Positions 51,141-63,366 of a stretch of 64,000 bases of DNA are shown one piece after another. The stretch spans positions 372,001 through 436,000 of the forward strand of contig NZ_JAUQUB010000001.1 in NCBI RefSeq assembly GCF_030580675.1, in the 5' to 3' direction. This DNA is from Antiquaquibacter soli (GTDB taxonomy: Bacteria; Actinomycetota; Actinomycetes; Actinomycetales; Microbacteriaceae). Within the stretch, counting starts at the first letter, position 1, and each line of letters opens with the position of its first letter. The notes beneath the pieces were generated by a model. The model ran no database searches. It had not been told where the DNA came from and saw only the letters and a list, made by a program, of their open reading frames with translations. A program made the position numbers and the translations under genes.

Positions 51141-53234
51141 GTGGCCCGGTCCATCTACATCACGTCCGCCGAGGGGCACTCGGGCAAGTCCTCCGTCGCG
51201 CTCGGCGTGCTCGACACGCTCCTCAGAAGCGGCGAACGGGTGGGAGTGTTCCGGCCCATCACCCGGTCGACGACGGAGCGCGACTTCGTCCTCGAGCTGC
51301 TGTTGTCGAGGGATGGCGTCGACCTCGACTACGACGACTGCATCGGCACGACCTACGAGGCCGTCCACGACGACCCGGACGCCGCGCTCTCCATGATCGT
51401 CGAGCGGTTCAAGAGCGTCGAGGCGCGGTGCGACGCCGTCGTGGTCATCGGTTCGGACTACACGGATGTCGCATCCCCGACCGAACTCGGATTCAACGCC
51501 CGCATCGCCGCAAACCTCGGCACGCCCGTGCTGCTCGTTCTCACCGGCCGGGAGCTCGACGAGTCGCGGGCGCGCACCCCGGACGAGGTGCGCCAGGTCG
51601 CCGACCTCGCGGTCCCCGAACTCGCGTCGGCGCACGCGAGCCTGCTCGCCGTGGTCGTGAACCGCGCCGATCCGGAGAACCTCGAGCCGATCATCCGCAC
51701 CGTCGCGGCCGCGTCGGGTGTCACTGCGTGGGCGATCCCCGAGGACGCGCTGCTCGTTGCGCCCTCCATGGCGCAGCTGCAGCTCGCGGTCGACGGAGAG
51801 CTGCTGCAGGGCGACGAGGCACTGCTCGGGCGAGAGGTTCTGGGCGTCGTGATCGCGGCGATGTCGATGGAGAACGTGCTGCCCCGACTCGTCGAGGGAG
51901 GCGTCGTCGTCATCCCCGGAGACCGCAGCGAGATGCTGCTCGCGGCACTGACGGCGCACGCCTCGGGGACGTTCCCCTCCCTCGCGGGCATCCTGCTCAA
52001 CGGCGGCTTCGAGCTCTCGCCCGTCATCCAGCGCCTCATCGACGGCCTCGACCACTCCCTTCCGATCGTCTCGACCGGTCTCGGAACCTGGCCGACCGCC
52101 CAGCGCATCGCCCAGACGCGCGGGCGGCTGTCGGTCACCTCGGCGCGCAAGATCGATACCGCGCTCGCCCTCTTCGACAAGCACGTGGATGCCCGGCTCC
52201 TCCTCGAGCAGCTCGGTGCGGGCAACTCGACCGTCGTGACTCCGCTCATGTTCGAGTACGCGCTCCTCGAGCGGGCGCGAGCCGACCGCAAGCGCATCGT
52301 GCTCCCCGAGGGGACGGACGATCGCATTCTGCTCGCGGCGGGCACGCTGAAGTCGCGGGACGTCTGCGACCTGACCATCCTGGGCGACGAGCAGGAGATC
52401 CGCGCTCGCGCCGCCGGGCTCGGAGTCGATCTCGCGGGCGTGCAGGTGGTGAGCCCCACCGAGCCCGAGCTGCGGGAGCGCTTCGCCGAGGAGTACGCCC
52501 GGCTGCGCTCTCACAAGGGCGTGACCCTCGACGAGGCGCGCGAGATCATCACCGACGTGTCGTACTTCGGCACGATGATGGTACAGCTGGGGCTCGCCGA
52601 CGGGATGGTGTCGGGCGCGATCCACACGACGGCGCACACCATCAAGCCGGCCTTCGAGTTCGTGAAGACAGTAGACGGCGTCTCGATCGTCTCGAGTGTG
52701 TTCTTCATGGCGCTCGAGGACCGGGTGCTCGTCTACGGGGACTGCGCGGTGGTCCCTGATCCGACCTCGGAGCAGCTCGCCGACATCGCGATCTCGTCGG
52801 CCGCGACGGCGACTCAGTTCGGCATCGAGCCGCGAATCGCAATGCTCTCCTACTCGACCGGCGAGTCGGGCTCGGGGGCCGATGTCGACAAGGTGCGCGC
52901 GGCGACGGCGCTCGTGCGGGAGCGCCGACCCGACCTGCTCGTCGAGGGCCCGATCCAGTACGACGCCGCGGCCGACGCGGCCGTGGCGAAGACGAAGATG
53001 CCGGAGTCGCAGGTCGCAGGGCGCGCCACGGTCTTCATCTTCCCCGACCTCAACACGGGCAACAACACGTACAAGGCGGTGCAGCGCTCGTCGGGAGCCG
53101 TCGCGATCGGCCCCGTGCTCCAGGGGCTCCGCAAGCCGGTGAACGACCTGTCCCGCGGCGCCCTCGTCCGAGACATCGTCAACACGGTGGCGATCACGGC
53201 GATCCAAGCGCAGCGCGCGGGAGCCCCCGAGTGA
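51141..53234 (+). CDS. pta: Phosphate acetyltransferase, long form
   Basis: Converts acetyl-CoA and phosphate to acetyl phosphate, 697 residues in the cytoplasm. It is the long type: an N-terminal P-loop-like domain (YITSAEGHSGKSSVALGVLDTLL), a DRTGG middle domain, and the C-terminal catalytic domain from about residue 375 (ADRKRIVLPEGTDDRILLAAGTL; PDPTSEQLADIAISSAATATQFGI; FPDLNTGNNTYKAVQR). The GTG start has TAGGCT exactly 6 nt upstream, consistent with a leaderless transcript. The stop overlaps the ackA start by 4 bp, so the acetate overflow pathway is one operon. Confidence 0.96.
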   Translation: MARSIYITSAEGHSGKSSVALGVLDTLLRSGERVGVFRPITRSTTERDFVLELLLSRDGVDLDYDDCIGTTYEAVHDDPDAALSMIVERFKSVEARCDAVVVIGSDYTDVASPTELGFNARIAANLGTPVLLVLTGRELDESRARTPDEVRQVADLAVPELASAHASLLAVVVNRADPENLEPIIRTVAAASGVTAWAIPEDALLVAPSMAQLQLAVDGELLQGDEALLGREVLGVVIAAMSMENVLPRLVEGGVVVIPGDRSEMLLAALTAHASGTFPSLAGILLNGGFELSPVIQRLIDGLDHSLPIVSTGLGTWPTAQRIAQTRGRLSVTSARKIDTALALFDKHVDARLLLEQLGAGNSTVVTPLMFEYALLERARADRKRIVLPEGTDDRILLAAGTLKSRDVCDLTILGDEQEIRARAAGLGVDLAGVQVVSPTEPELRERFAEEYARLRSHKGVTLDEAREIITDVSYFGTMMVQLGLADGMVSGAIHTTAHTIKPAFEFVKTVDGVSIVSSVFFMALEDRVLVYGDCAVVPDPTSEQLADIAISSAATATQFGIEPRIAMLSYSTGESGSGADVDKVRAATALVRERRPDLLVEGPIQYDAAADAAVAKTKMPESQVAGRATVFIFPDLNTGNNTYKAVQRSSGAVAIGPVLQGLRKPVNDLSRGALVRDIVNTVAITAIQAQRAGAPE

Positions 53235-54328
53235 TCGCCTTCGTCGTCAACTCCGGCTCGTCGTCGATCAAGTGGGAGTTGCTCGACGTCGATTCCGGCG
53301 AGCGGATGCGCGGGGGCATCGTCGAGCGCATCGGCGAGAACGGCGTCGATCACGCGGGGGCGATGCGCGTCATCCTCGAGGAACTCGGCGGCGGGCATCC
53401 CGACGTCATCGGCCACCGCGTGGTGCACGGTGGCTCCCGCTTCACGACCGCCACTATCGTGACCGATGAGGTCGAGCGCGCCATCGAGGAGCTCTCCGCG
53501 CTCGCACCCCTGCACAACCCCGCGAACCTGCTTGGCATCCGCGCGGCGCGCGAGGCGTTCCCGGGGGTGCCGAACGTCGCGGTGTTCGACACGGCCTTCC
53601 ACCAGAGCATCGGCCCGGCGGCCTACACGTACGCGATCGACTCGGCCGTCGCCGAGGAGCACGGCGTGCGCCGGTACGGCTTCCACGGCACGTCGTACCA
53701 GTTCGTGTCGGCGCGCGCGGCCGAGCTGCTGGGGCGGCCCCTCGACGAGCTGAGGCTCATCGTGCTGCACCTCGGCAACGGGGCCTCGGCCTGTGCGATC
53801 GACGGCGGGCGGTCGGTCGACACGTCGATGGGCCTCACCCCGCTCGAGGGGCTCGTGATGGGCACGCGCTCGGGCGACATCGATGCGGGCATCCTGTTCC
53901 ACCTGGGTCGCGCCGGATACTCCCTCGCCGACCTGGATGCCCTCCTCAACCGGCGCAGCGGGCTGACGGGTCTCGCCGGCGGCAACGACATGCGCGATGT
54001 CCTCGCGGGGGTGGACGCGGGGGATGCCGCGAGCATCCTCGCCTTCGACGTCTACGTCCACCGGCTGCGGAGGTACATCGGGGCGTACCTCGCGACGCTC
54101 GGCGGCGTCGACGCGATCGTCTTCACGGCGGGAGTCGGGGAGAACGCGGCGCGCGTGCGTGAGGCCGCGCTCGCGGGGATGGAGTGGGCGGGCATCCGGC
54201 TCGACGGCGAACGCAACGCGGTGCGCGGCACGACCGTGGTGAGCGCGGATGACTCGCCCGTTGCGGTCCTCGTGGTGCCGACGAACGAGGAGCTCGAGAT
54301 CGCCCGGCAGGCCGCCGCTCTCGTCTGA
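53231..54328 (+). CDS. ackA: Acetate kinase
   Basis: Transfers phosphate between acetyl phosphate and ADP, 365 residues. The N-terminus VIAFVVNSGSSSIKWELLDV, HRVVHGG, VFDTAFHQS, YGFHGTSYQFVSARAAELLG and HLGNGASACAIDGGRSVDTSMGLTPLEGL match the ASKHA acetokinase family. It is about 30 residues shorter than typical AckA, with the C-terminal region ending VLVVPTNEELEIARQAA intact. The GTG overlaps the pta TGA by 4 bp. Confidence 0.96.
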   Translation: MIAFVVNSGSSSIKWELLDVDSGERMRGGIVERIGENGVDHAGAMRVILEELGGGHPDVIGHRVVHGGSRFTTATIVTDEVERAIEELSALAPLHNPANLLGIRAAREAFPGVPNVAVFDTAFHQSIGPAAYTYAIDSAVAEEHGVRRYGFHGTSYQFVSARAAELLGRPLDELRLIVLHLGNGASACAIDGGRSVDTSMGLTPLEGLVMGTRSGDIDAGILFHLGRAGYSLADLDALLNRRSGLTGLAGGNDMRDVLAGVDAGDAASILAFDVYVHRLRRYIGAYLATLGGVDAIVFTAGVGENAARVREAALAGMEWAGIRLDGERNAVRGTTVVSADDSPVAVLVVPTNEELEIARQAAALV

Positions 54329-54410
54329 GGACGCGGGTGTCCGCTGTGCGCGGATTCACACCTTCGCCCCGGGCGGCGATCGCGTCGGTGGTGGCGACTA
54401 CTCTTGAGGC

Positions 54411-56438
54411 GTGGTTGCCGCCCTGTACCGCCGATACCGGCCCGAGACGTTCGCCGAGCTCATCGGCCAGTCGCAGGTGACCGATCCGCTGCGCACTGCC
54501 CTGCGCACCGATCGGGTCAACCACGCCTACCTCTTCTCCGGGCCGCGCGGCTGCGGCAAGACGACGAGCGCGCGCATTCTCGCCCGCTGCCTCAACTGCG
54601 CCGAGGGCCCTACCGACACGCCGTGCGGCGTGTGCCCGAGCTGCGTCGAGCTGAGCCGCGATGGCGGCGGCAGCTTGGACGTCGTCGAGATCGACGCGGC
54701 GAGCCACAACGGCGTCGACGACGCGCGCGATCTGCGGGAGCGCGCGGTGTTCGCCCCGGCGCGCGACCGCTTCAAGATCTTCATCCTCGACGAGGCGCAC
54801 ATGGTCACGTCTCAGGGCTTCAACGCGCTCCTGAAGATCGTCGAGGAGCCGCCGGAGCACGTGAAGTTCATCTTCGCGACGACGGAGCCCGAGAAGGTGC
54901 TCGGCACGATCCGCTCCCGCACGCACCACTACCCCTTCCGACTCGTGCCACCCGCGCAGATGCTCGACTACGTGCAGCAGTTGTGCGAGAGCGAGGGGGT
55001 GTCGGTCGACGCCGGCGTCCTCCCGCTCGTGGTCCGTGCCGGTGGCGGGTCGGTGCGCGACACCCTGTCGCTGCTCGACCAGCTCATCGCCGGGTCCGAG
55101 TCGGCGGCGGATGGCGCGGTCACTGTCGAGTACGAGCGCGCGGTAGCCCTCCTCGGCTACACCCACGGCGCCCTCCTCGACGAGGTCATCGACGCGATCG
55201 GCGCCCGTGACGCCGGGGGAGTGTTCGCGGGAGTCGATCGGGTCATCCAGACCGGTCAGGACCCGCGGCGCTTCGTCGAGGACCTGCTCGAGCGGCTCCG
55301 CGACCTCATCATCGTGGCGGCGACCTCGGGCAACGCCCAGGCGGTGCTGCGCGGCGTGCCGCAGGATCAGCTCGACCGCATGGCCGCGCAGGCGAAGGCC
55401 TTCGGCCCGGCCGAGCTCTCCCGGGCGGCCGACGTCGTCAACGCCGCGCTCTCGGAGATGACGGGCGCGACCTCCCCGCGGCTCCACCTGGAACTCATGG
55501 CGGCGCGCATCCTCGTGCCCGCGAGCGACGACACCGAGCGCGGCGCGCTCGCGCGAGTCGAGCGCCTCGAGCGCCGCATCGGAGTCGACGGCCCGGATGC
55601 CGCGGCGCCCGCAGCCCGCCCGAGCGCAGCGCCAGTCCCTGCCGTGACCCGTGCGACCGAACCCGCGCCCGCCGCGGCGCCGGCTGCACCCGCCGCCCAG
55701 ACCGAGCCGGTTGCTCAGACCGAGAGCGATCCCGAGCCGGCACCTGCCGCGCCCGAGGCTGCGACCCCCGCCCGCGACCTCAGCGCGCCCGTGACCCTCC
55801 AGCTCATCAAGGACGCGTGGCCGGAGATCCTCGAGGTGATCGAGAAGGCCAAGCGCACGGCATGGATGGTGGTCGTGACGGCCAAGCCGATCGAGTGGCG
55901 CGACGGCAATGTGCTCGTGCTCTCGTTCCCGAGCCAGAACGATGTGGCGGCTCTCCGCCAGCAGTCCGCCCCGGGCGAGGGCATCGGCGACCACATCAAG
56001 AAGGCGATGGTGGAGGTTCTCGGCGTGGAGCCGCTCCTCCTCGCGAAGGCGGTGGATGCTCCGCCGGCCGCTCCTCCCTCGACTCCGGCTCCCGCTCCCG
56101 CTGGGGCCGCGAGCTGGGCCGTCGCCTCGATTCCGGCCTCGGACGAAGGCCCTGAAGACGACGGCTCGGATCCTGGCGAGCCGGCGTGGGCGACGCAGAC
56201 ACCTGCGCGACCGGAGCCCGAGGCACCGGCGCCCGCGCCGCAGGCATCGGCACCGGCATCCGCCACCGCACCCCCGCCGCCCGCTCCCGCCGCCCGTCCG
56301 GCGGCCGCCCGCCCGGCGGGGTCGGGGCCCAAGTACGGCGAGTCGGTCGTCCGCGAGATCCTCGGCGCGAGCTTCATCGAGGAGCAGCCGCTCAAGCCGC
56401 GAGTCGTGCCCCAGCCGCAGCCGAGCGACGAGCAGTAG
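54411..56438 (+). CDS. dnaX: DNA polymerase III gamma/tau subunit
   Basis: Clamp-loader ATPase, 675 residues. Walker A GPRGCGKTT is at residues 44-52, followed by the zinc module CLNCAEGPTDTPCGVCPSC and the DExx-type box LDEAHMVTSQGFNALLKIVEEPP. From about residue 395 the protein is Pro/Ala-rich, with a globular tau-like part (about 455-545: LQLIKDAWPEILEVIEKAKRTAWM) and a conserved tail GPKYGESVVREILGASFIEEQPL. The GTG start has TACTCT exactly 6 nt upstream. recR starts 3 bp after the stop, as in most bacteria. No obvious A-rich slippage site for a gamma product was seen. Confidence 0.96.
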   Translation: MVAALYRRYRPETFAELIGQSQVTDPLRTALRTDRVNHAYLFSGPRGCGKTTSARILARCLNCAEGPTDTPCGVCPSCVELSRDGGGSLDVVEIDAASHNGVDDARDLRERAVFAPARDRFKIFILDEAHMVTSQGFNALLKIVEEPPEHVKFIFATTEPEKVLGTIRSRTHHYPFRLVPPAQMLDYVQQLCESEGVSVDAGVLPLVVRAGGGSVRDTLSLLDQLIAGSESAADGAVTVEYERAVALLGYTHGALLDEVIDAIGARDAGGVFAGVDRVIQTGQDPRRFVEDLLERLRDLIIVAATSGNAQAVLRGVPQDQLDRMAAQAKAFGPAELSRAADVVNAALSEMTGATSPRLHLELMAARILVPASDDTERGALARVERLERRIGVDGPDAAAPAARPSAAPVPAVTRATEPAPAAAPAAPAAQTEPVAQTESDPEPAPAAPEAATPARDLSAPVTLQLIKDAWPEILEVIEKAKRTAWMVVVTAKPIEWRDGNVLVLSFPSQNDVAALRQQSAPGEGIGDHIKKAMVEVLGVEPLLLAKAVDAPPAAPPSTPAPAPAGAASWAVASIPASDEGPEDDGSDPGEPAWATQTPARPEPEAPAPAPQASAPASATAPPPPAPAARPAAARPAGSGPKYGESVVREILGASFIEEQPLKPRVVPQPQPSDEQ

Positions 56439-56441
56439 CCG

Positions 56442-57041
56442 ATGTACGACGGAATCGTCCAGGAGCTCATCGACGAGCTGGGCCGGCTGCCCGGCATCGG
56501 GCCGAAGTCGGCGCAGCGCATCGCGTTCCACATCCTGCAGACCGAGAGCTTCGACGTGACGCGACTTGCCGACATCCTGCGCGAGGTTCGCGACAAGGTG
56601 CGCTTCTGCGAGATCTGCGGCAACGTCACGGAGGAGTCGACGTGCTCGATCTGCCGCGACCCGCGCCGCTCGGCCACCACGATCTGCGTCGTCGAGGAGG
56701 CCAAGGACGTCGTCGCGATCGAGCGCACCCGGGAGTTCAAGGGCCTGTACCACGTGCTCGGCGGGGCGATCAGCCCCATCGACGGGGTGGGTCCCGACGA
56801 CTTGCGCATCCGCCAGCTCCTCACCCGACTCGCGGATGGCACGGTCACCGAGGTCATCATCGCGACCGACCCGAACCTCGAGGGCGAGGCGACGGCGACA
56901 TACCTCACCCGGCTGCTGGTCCAGCCGGGGCTGCGCGTGACTCGACTCGCGTCGGGCCTGCCGGTCGGCGGCGACCTGGAGTACGCCGACGAGGTCACGC
57001 TCGGCCGAGCGTTCGAGGGGCGCAGGCTCGTCGAGGGCTGA
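56442..57041 (+). CDS. recR: Recombination protein RecR
   Basis: Gap-repair protein acting with RecF and RecO, 199 residues. It has an N-terminal helix-hairpin-helix ([20 protein letters not shown]), the C4 zinc finger ([16 protein letters not shown]), a Toprim domain ([16 protein letters not shown]) and the Walker-like C-terminal segment. Length matches the family. It forms an operon with dnaX and lies 52 bp before the lysC gene. Confidence 0.97.
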   Translation: MYDGIVQELIDELGRLPGIGPKSAQRIAFHILQTESFDVTRLADILREVRDKVRFCEICGNVTEESTCSICRDPRRSATTICVVEEAKDVVAIERTREFKGLYHVLGGAISPIDGVGPDDLRIRQLLTRLADGTVTEVIIATDPNLEGEATATYLTRLLVQPGLRVTRLASGLPVGGDLEYADEVTLGRAFEGRRLVEG

Positions 57042-57045
57042 CCGC

Positions 57046-57051
57046 TAGAAT
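57046..57051 (+). promoter_or_regulatory. -10 box TAGAAT, putative lysC promoter
   Basis: TAGAAT lies 43 bp before the lysC ATG, just after the recR stop. It leaves a short leader that includes the ribosome-binding site CAGGAG. A -35 box would fall inside recR and is not obvious. Confidence 0.5.
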
Positions 57052-57093
57052 CGCTCCTTGGGCCTGTCGCCCGCGCCCCCCAGGAGTTTGTCA

Positions 57094-58371
57094 ATGGCTT
57101 TGATCGTCCAGAAGTTCGGCGGTTCGTCGGTCGCCGACGCCGAAAGCATCAAGCGCGTCGCGAAGCGGATCGTCGAGACGCGCAAGGCGGGCAACGACGT
57201 CGTCGTCGCCGTGAGCGCGATGGGCGACACGACCGACGAGCTCATCGACCTCGCGCACGAGGTGACGCCGCTGCCGGACCCGCGCGAGATGGACATGCTC
57301 CTGACGACGGGTGAGCGCATCTCAATGGCGCTGCTCGCGATGGCGATCAAGAGCATGGGCGTCGAAGCCCGGTCGTACACGGGCAGCCAGGCCGGCATGA
57401 TCACGGATGCTCAGCACGGCTCCGCCCGGATCGTGGATGTCACCCCCGTCCGCCTCCGCGAGGCCCTCGACGACGGCGCCATCGTCATCGTCGCCGGGTT
57501 CCAGGGCTTCAACCGCGACACGAAGGACATCACGACTCTCGGCCGCGGCGGCTCGGACACGACGGCGGTCGCCCTCGCGGCGGCGCTCGGTGCTGATGTG
57601 TGCGAGATCTATACCGACGTCGACGGCATCTTCACCGCCGACCCGCGCGTCGTGCCGAAGGCCCACAAGATCGACCGGGTCACGAGCGAGGAGATGCTCG
57701 AGCTCGCTGCCGCCGGCGCGAAGGTGCTGTACATCCGCGCCGTCGAGTACGCGCGCAGGCACGGCGTCACGCTGCACGTGCGGTCGTCATTCAACAACAA
57801 CGAGGGAACCTGGGTGGTCGAGTCGATCGACGGCCCGAACGAGGGAGACACGGTGGAAGAGCCGATCATCACGGGAGTTGCGGGCGACCTCAACGAGGCC
57901 AAGATCACGGTCGTGGGCGTGCCCGACGTGCCCGGCAAGGCGGCGGAGATCTTCACGATCGTCGCGCAGACCGGCGCCAACATCGACATGATCGTGCAGA
58001 ACGTTTCCGCCGCGGCGACCGGCCTCACCGACATCTCGTTCACGCTCCCGAAGTCGGAGGGCGAGAAGGTGCTCACGGCGCTGCGCGCAGGCCAGGGCTC
58101 GGCGGGCTTCCAGTCGCTGCAGTACGACGACCAGATCGGCAAGCTCGCCGTCGTCGGCGCGGGCATGCGCACGAGCGCGGGCGTCTCCGCGCAGCTCTTC
58201 CGCGCCCTCTCGGACGCGGGCATCAACATCGAGATGATCTCTACGAGCGAGATCCGCATCTCCGTGGTGACTCGAGCCGACACCCTCAACGAGGCGATGC
58301 GCGTGGTGCACACCGCGTTCGGTCTCGATGGCGAGGCGGAAGCGGTCGTGTACGCGGGAACGGGCCGGTAG
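57094..58371 (+). CDS. lysC: Aspartate kinase
   Basis: First enzyme of the lysine, threonine, methionine and diaminopimelate pathway, 425 residues. The kinase domain begins [17 protein letters not shown] and includes [16 protein letters not shown] and [13 protein letters not shown]. Two C-terminal ACT domains ([61 protein letters not shown]) bind amino-acid effectors. CAGGAG lies 7 nt before the ATG. An internal GTG at 57853 with its own ribosome-binding site would yield the separate beta subunit known from Corynebacterium. asd follows after 75 bp. Confidence 0.97.
   Translation: MALIVQKFGGSSVADAESIKRVAKRIVETRKAGNDVVVAVSAMGDTTDELIDLAHEVTPLPDPREMDMLLTTGERISMALLAMAIKSMGVEARSYTGSQAGMITDAQHGSARIVDVTPVRLREALDDGAIVIVAGFQGFNRDTKDITTLGRGGSDTTAVALAAALGADVCEIYTDVDGIFTADPRVVPKAHKIDRVTSEEMLELAAAGAKVLYIRAVEYARRHGVTLHVRSSFNNNEGTWVVESIDGPNEGDTVEEPIITGVAGDLNEAKITVVGVPDVPGKAAEIFTIVAQTGANIDMIVQNVSAAATGLTDISFTLPKSEGEKVLTALRAGQGSAGFQSLQYDDQIGKLAVVGAGMRTSAGVSAQLFRALSDAGINIEMISTSEIRISVVTRADTLNEAMRVVHTAFGLDGEAEAVVYAGTGR
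57853..58371 (+). other. lysC: Internal start for aspartate kinase beta subunit
   Basis: GTG codon 254 of lysC is preceded at 5 nt by GAGGGAG (57841-57847). Translation from here gives [12 protein letters not shown] and the two ACT domains, 172 residues. The alpha2beta2 aspartate kinase of Corynebacterium glutamicum has a beta subunit of the same size, made from an equivalent in-frame start. The protein product is inferred, not shown. Confidence 0.6.
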
Positions 58372-60531
<2,160 letters not shown>

Positions 60532-60535
<4 letters not shown>

Positions 60536-60999
60536 GACGACCCCAGCTCGATCGTGACCCGGCGGAGCGTGTCGTGCTGGGCTGGCGCATCCAGGTCGTC
60601 GATGCGGCGCTGTTCGGTCTCCCACACCGTCTCGACGGTCGAGCCGTTGACGGGCAGCCCGAGCGCACCCACCCGCTCCCGCAGCCACGAGCGGATGGCG
60701 GGGTCGTCGGCCGCGTCGTCGGAAAGCAGGAGGTCAGACACGACGGCCACGGGGGAGACGGCGTGCGTGCCCAGGAGGTCGTAGAGCTCGACGGGATGCT
60801 CGGTGCCGCCGGCATCCCGCAGTACGACCTCCAGCTTCGAGGTCGTCAGTACCTCCCCGTCGAGGGGGCCGGGCGCCCGGAACACCGGCTGGGTAAGCGC
60901 CGGATAGGGCTCCCCCCAGCGCAAGACGATCGCCGCCTGCACGGGCAGAACCAGGGCGGCTGCGACTGCCGCGACGACGACGGGTGCGAGCCGCCTCAT
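60532..60999 (-). CDS. Small exported protein of unknown function
   Basis: 155 residues. The N-terminus MRRLAPVVVAAVAAALVLPVQA is a signal peptide or a single membrane anchor. The remainder (GGTEHPVELYDLLGTHAVSPVAVVSDLLLSDDAADDPAIRSWLRERVGALGLPV) has no family I recognise. It is placed between two genes by 4-bp overlaps on both sides (ATGA with the fusion protein, GTGA with the HTTM gene), so it probably works with one of them. Small exported proteins of this size often accompany HTTM proteins; the role is unknown. Confidence 0.7.
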
Positions 61000-63311
61000 T
61001 GCGCGAACATCCAGGCGTCGGCGGCGAGCCGGCTATCCCGCTCGGGAAGCGGCGCGACGATCTGCTCGGGAGTCCGAGCGTGGGCGAGGGCGTCGAGCAC
61101 CGCCCCGGCGACGGACTCCGGGTCGGTGCGCTCGAGCACGCGGTGGCCGTGGTCGACGAGCCACTGGGCGATCCCGGTCTCGTAGGTCGTCACGACCTCG
61201 CAGCCGTGCTCGAGGCCCTCGACGAGCGGCAACCCGACCTGCTCGCGGAAGGTGGCGGTGCGGCGGGAGAGGAGCACGAGGCACGTCGTCGACCGCAGCC
61301 GGTCGCGGATGGCGTCCCGCGGCGGGTCGACCTCGAGTTGCACGCTCGCCGTCGACTCGGCGACGGCGAGCACCTCCGGCAGCAGGGGCCCCTGTCCGAG
61401 GATGAGGAGCCGGGCATCCGGCCGCGCTTGCTCGACGAGCGGCCATGCCGCGAGCAGCTCGCGGATCCCCTTGTTGACCTGGAAGCCGCCGAGGAAGCAC
61501 ACCTGTCGCGGGTCACGCGGGCCGAGCTTCTCCGCCGCGGCGGGCAGGGCTGGGAAGACGGCGACCTCGATACGCGACTCGACCCGGCGCCAGAGCGGCC
61601 CGAACGCGGTGCGGTAGTTCTCGAGGGCGCCCTCCGTGCCGAAGGCGATGCGGCGCATGCCCAGCAGGATGATCGCCCAGCTCGCGCGCAACAAGGCGAT
61701 CGCGATCCACCGTGGCAGTCGGCTGCGGGAGACGAGCTTGTCGACGGGGTCGAGGTTCTCGAGCGCGTAGCAGACGAGCCTCGTGGTGCGGCCGAGCAGC
61801 GCGTTCAGCCCGACAACGAGCACGGAGAGCGCCACGAGGTGACCGGTGAGCGGCAGCGCGAGCGGCTCGGGCGTCTCGATGGTGGCGTAGTTCCGACGCG
61901 AGACGCGGACGAGGATGCCCGGCAGGGCAGAGCGGTGCACGTCGGGCAGCGAGGCGGCGAGCCGTTCGTCCCAGTCTGCGCGGTGGCGAGAGTACAGGAA
62001 ATCAGCGGCCGTCGTGCGCGGGAGTCGCTCGAGGTGGCTGACGCGAGCCATCGGGTAGATGCGGGCGTTGCCGGCGGACGGGCGGCGGGGCCGGAACTCG
62101 AGCAGGGCGAGCACGACCCACGGGTAGGCGAACCACAGCGGGTTGGCGAACGCGGCGGTGATCGCGAGCGTCGCGAACACGGCCAGCGCGTCGAGACGGC
62201 GCCGGGTAGCGGCCCACAGGCCGACGAGCGAGGCGAGCAGGGCGACCGTCCCGATCATCCCGGTGTCGTGCAGCTGTGCGAGCCACGCGTTGGAGAAGTA
62301 CTCGATGGGCGCCGCGCCCGGGGCGGGGACGTGGCGCTGCTGGAACGTGTTGACGCCGAGGCCGATCGCCCACGAGCCGCTCGCGGCGAGGTCCTGCATC
62401 GCCTGGACCCACGTGGCCACCCGGAATGCGCCGGTGCCGCTGGACAGGTCGAGGAGGCCGACGAGCCGCTCGAGCCAGGGGGCGTCGCGCGGCGCAGTCG
62501 CGACGGCGAGCGCGAGCGCCCCGACTCCCGCGACGACGGCGATGCCCGTTGCGAGCAGTACCGCCCGGGTGCGGCGCGCGGCGACGAGGGCGACGACGAG
62601 GGTGACGGCGAGCGCGACCCACGAGGCCCGAGTGAGGGTGAGTACCGCAGCGAGCACGATTGTCGACGTCGCAACGAGCGCGGCCCGGCTGAGCCGCCGC
62701 CGGTGGTAGACCACGAGAGCGACCCACACGCTCGAGAGTCCGCCCATGATGTTCGGCTCGAAGGCGAGTCCCACGATGCGACCGGTGGCCCCGTCGCCGT
62801 AGCCGTCGCCGTAGGCGGTGACCCACGGCGTGCCGACCGGGTACTCGGGCGCGAGCAGCAGCACGAGCAGGCTCCCGGTGCTCAGCGCCGCGAGCACCCA
62901 CGTGCCGACCTCGACGAGGAGTGCCTTGTCGACGCGCGAGCGCGATACCGCGACGAAGGCGACGAGGCTCGCCGTGATGAGCGCGACGATGTAGATGCTG
63001 CGCAGCGGATCCGGGGCGAACAGGAGACTCGACAACGTCCCGACGGCGAGCCACAGCGCCAGCCCGACGAGCACCGGCCTCGGCACGGGAGTGGACCGGG
63101 TGCCGCTTCCGAGCAGCAGCGGCGCGAGCAGCAGGATGCCGACGTGCTCGGGCCGCACGGTGCCTTCCCAGACGGGCATCCCGAGTCCCGTTGCCGCGAG
63201 GCACACCACGTAGCCGGCCCACGCGAGAAGGGCCGGCCACGGCTGTCCCCGCCCCCGGGCACCGCCCGCGGTGGGCCGCGAGGAAGGGGATGTGCGGTAT
63301 CCCATTAGCAT
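60996..63311 (-). CDS. Fused O-antigen-ligase-like membrane protein and glycosyltransferase
   Basis: 771 residues in one unbroken frame. Residues about 20-400 form ten or more membrane helices with Wzy/O-antigen-ligase features: RIVGLAFEPNIMGGLSSVW, and the periplasmic loop GLGVNTFQQRHVP-LAQLHDTGMIGTVALL. From about residue 415 a GT-B glycosyltransferase (GT4-like) follows: FLGGFQVNKGIRELLAAWPLVEQARPDARLLILGQGPLLPEVL and QVGLPLVEGLEHGCEVVTTYETGIAQWLV. Both are normally separate proteins. I chose the ATG at 63311 because TAAGAT lies 7 nt upstream; an ATG eight codons earlier (63335) is also possible. It is probably part of exopolysaccharide assembly. Confidence 0.78.
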   Translation of the reverse strand: MLMGYRTSPSSRPTAGGARGRGQPWPALLAWAGYVVCLAATGLGMPVWEGTVRPEHVGILLLAPLLLGSGTRSTPVPRPVLVGLALWLAVGTLSSLLFAPDPLRSIYIVALITASLVAFVAVSRSRVDKALLVEVGTWVLAALSTGSLLVLLLAPEYPVGTPWVTAYGDGYGDGATGRIVGLAFEPNIMGGLSSVWVALVVYHRRRLSRAALVATSTIVLAAVLTLTRASWVALAVTLVVALVAARRTRAVLLATGIAVVAGVGALALAVATAPRDAPWLERLVGLLDLSSGTGAFRVATWVQAMQDLAASGSWAIGLGVNTFQQRHVPAPGAAPIEYFSNAWLAQLHDTGMIGTVALLASLVGLWAATRRRLDALAVFATLAITAAFANPLWFAYPWVVLALLEFRPRRPSAGNARIYPMARVSHLERLPRTTAADFLYSRHRADWDERLAASLPDVHRSALPGILVRVSRRNYATIETPEPLALPLTGHLVALSVLVVGLNALLGRTTRLVCYALENLDPVDKLVSRSRLPRWIAIALLRASWAIILLGMRRIAFGTEGALENYRTAFGPLWRRVESRIEVAVFPALPAAAEKLGPRDPRQVCFLGGFQVNKGIRELLAAWPLVEQARPDARLLILGQGPLLPEVLAVAESTASVQLEVDPPRDAIRDRLRSTTCLVLLSRRTATFREQVGLPLVEGLEHGCEVVTTYETGIAQWLVDHGHRVLERTDPESVAGAVLDALAHARTPEQIVAPLPERDSRLAADAWMFAQ

Positions 63312-63366
63312 TGAACCGATCTTAGGGCGTCGCATCCTAAGCCCATTTCGACCGGGGGTGACTCGC

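Noticed and set aside
61900-62100. Frameshift or gene boundary within the ligase-glycosyltransferase protein
   Set aside because: The frame is continuous, and no start codon with a convincing ribosome-binding site or stop occurs at the domain junction; treated as a true fusion pending confirmation.
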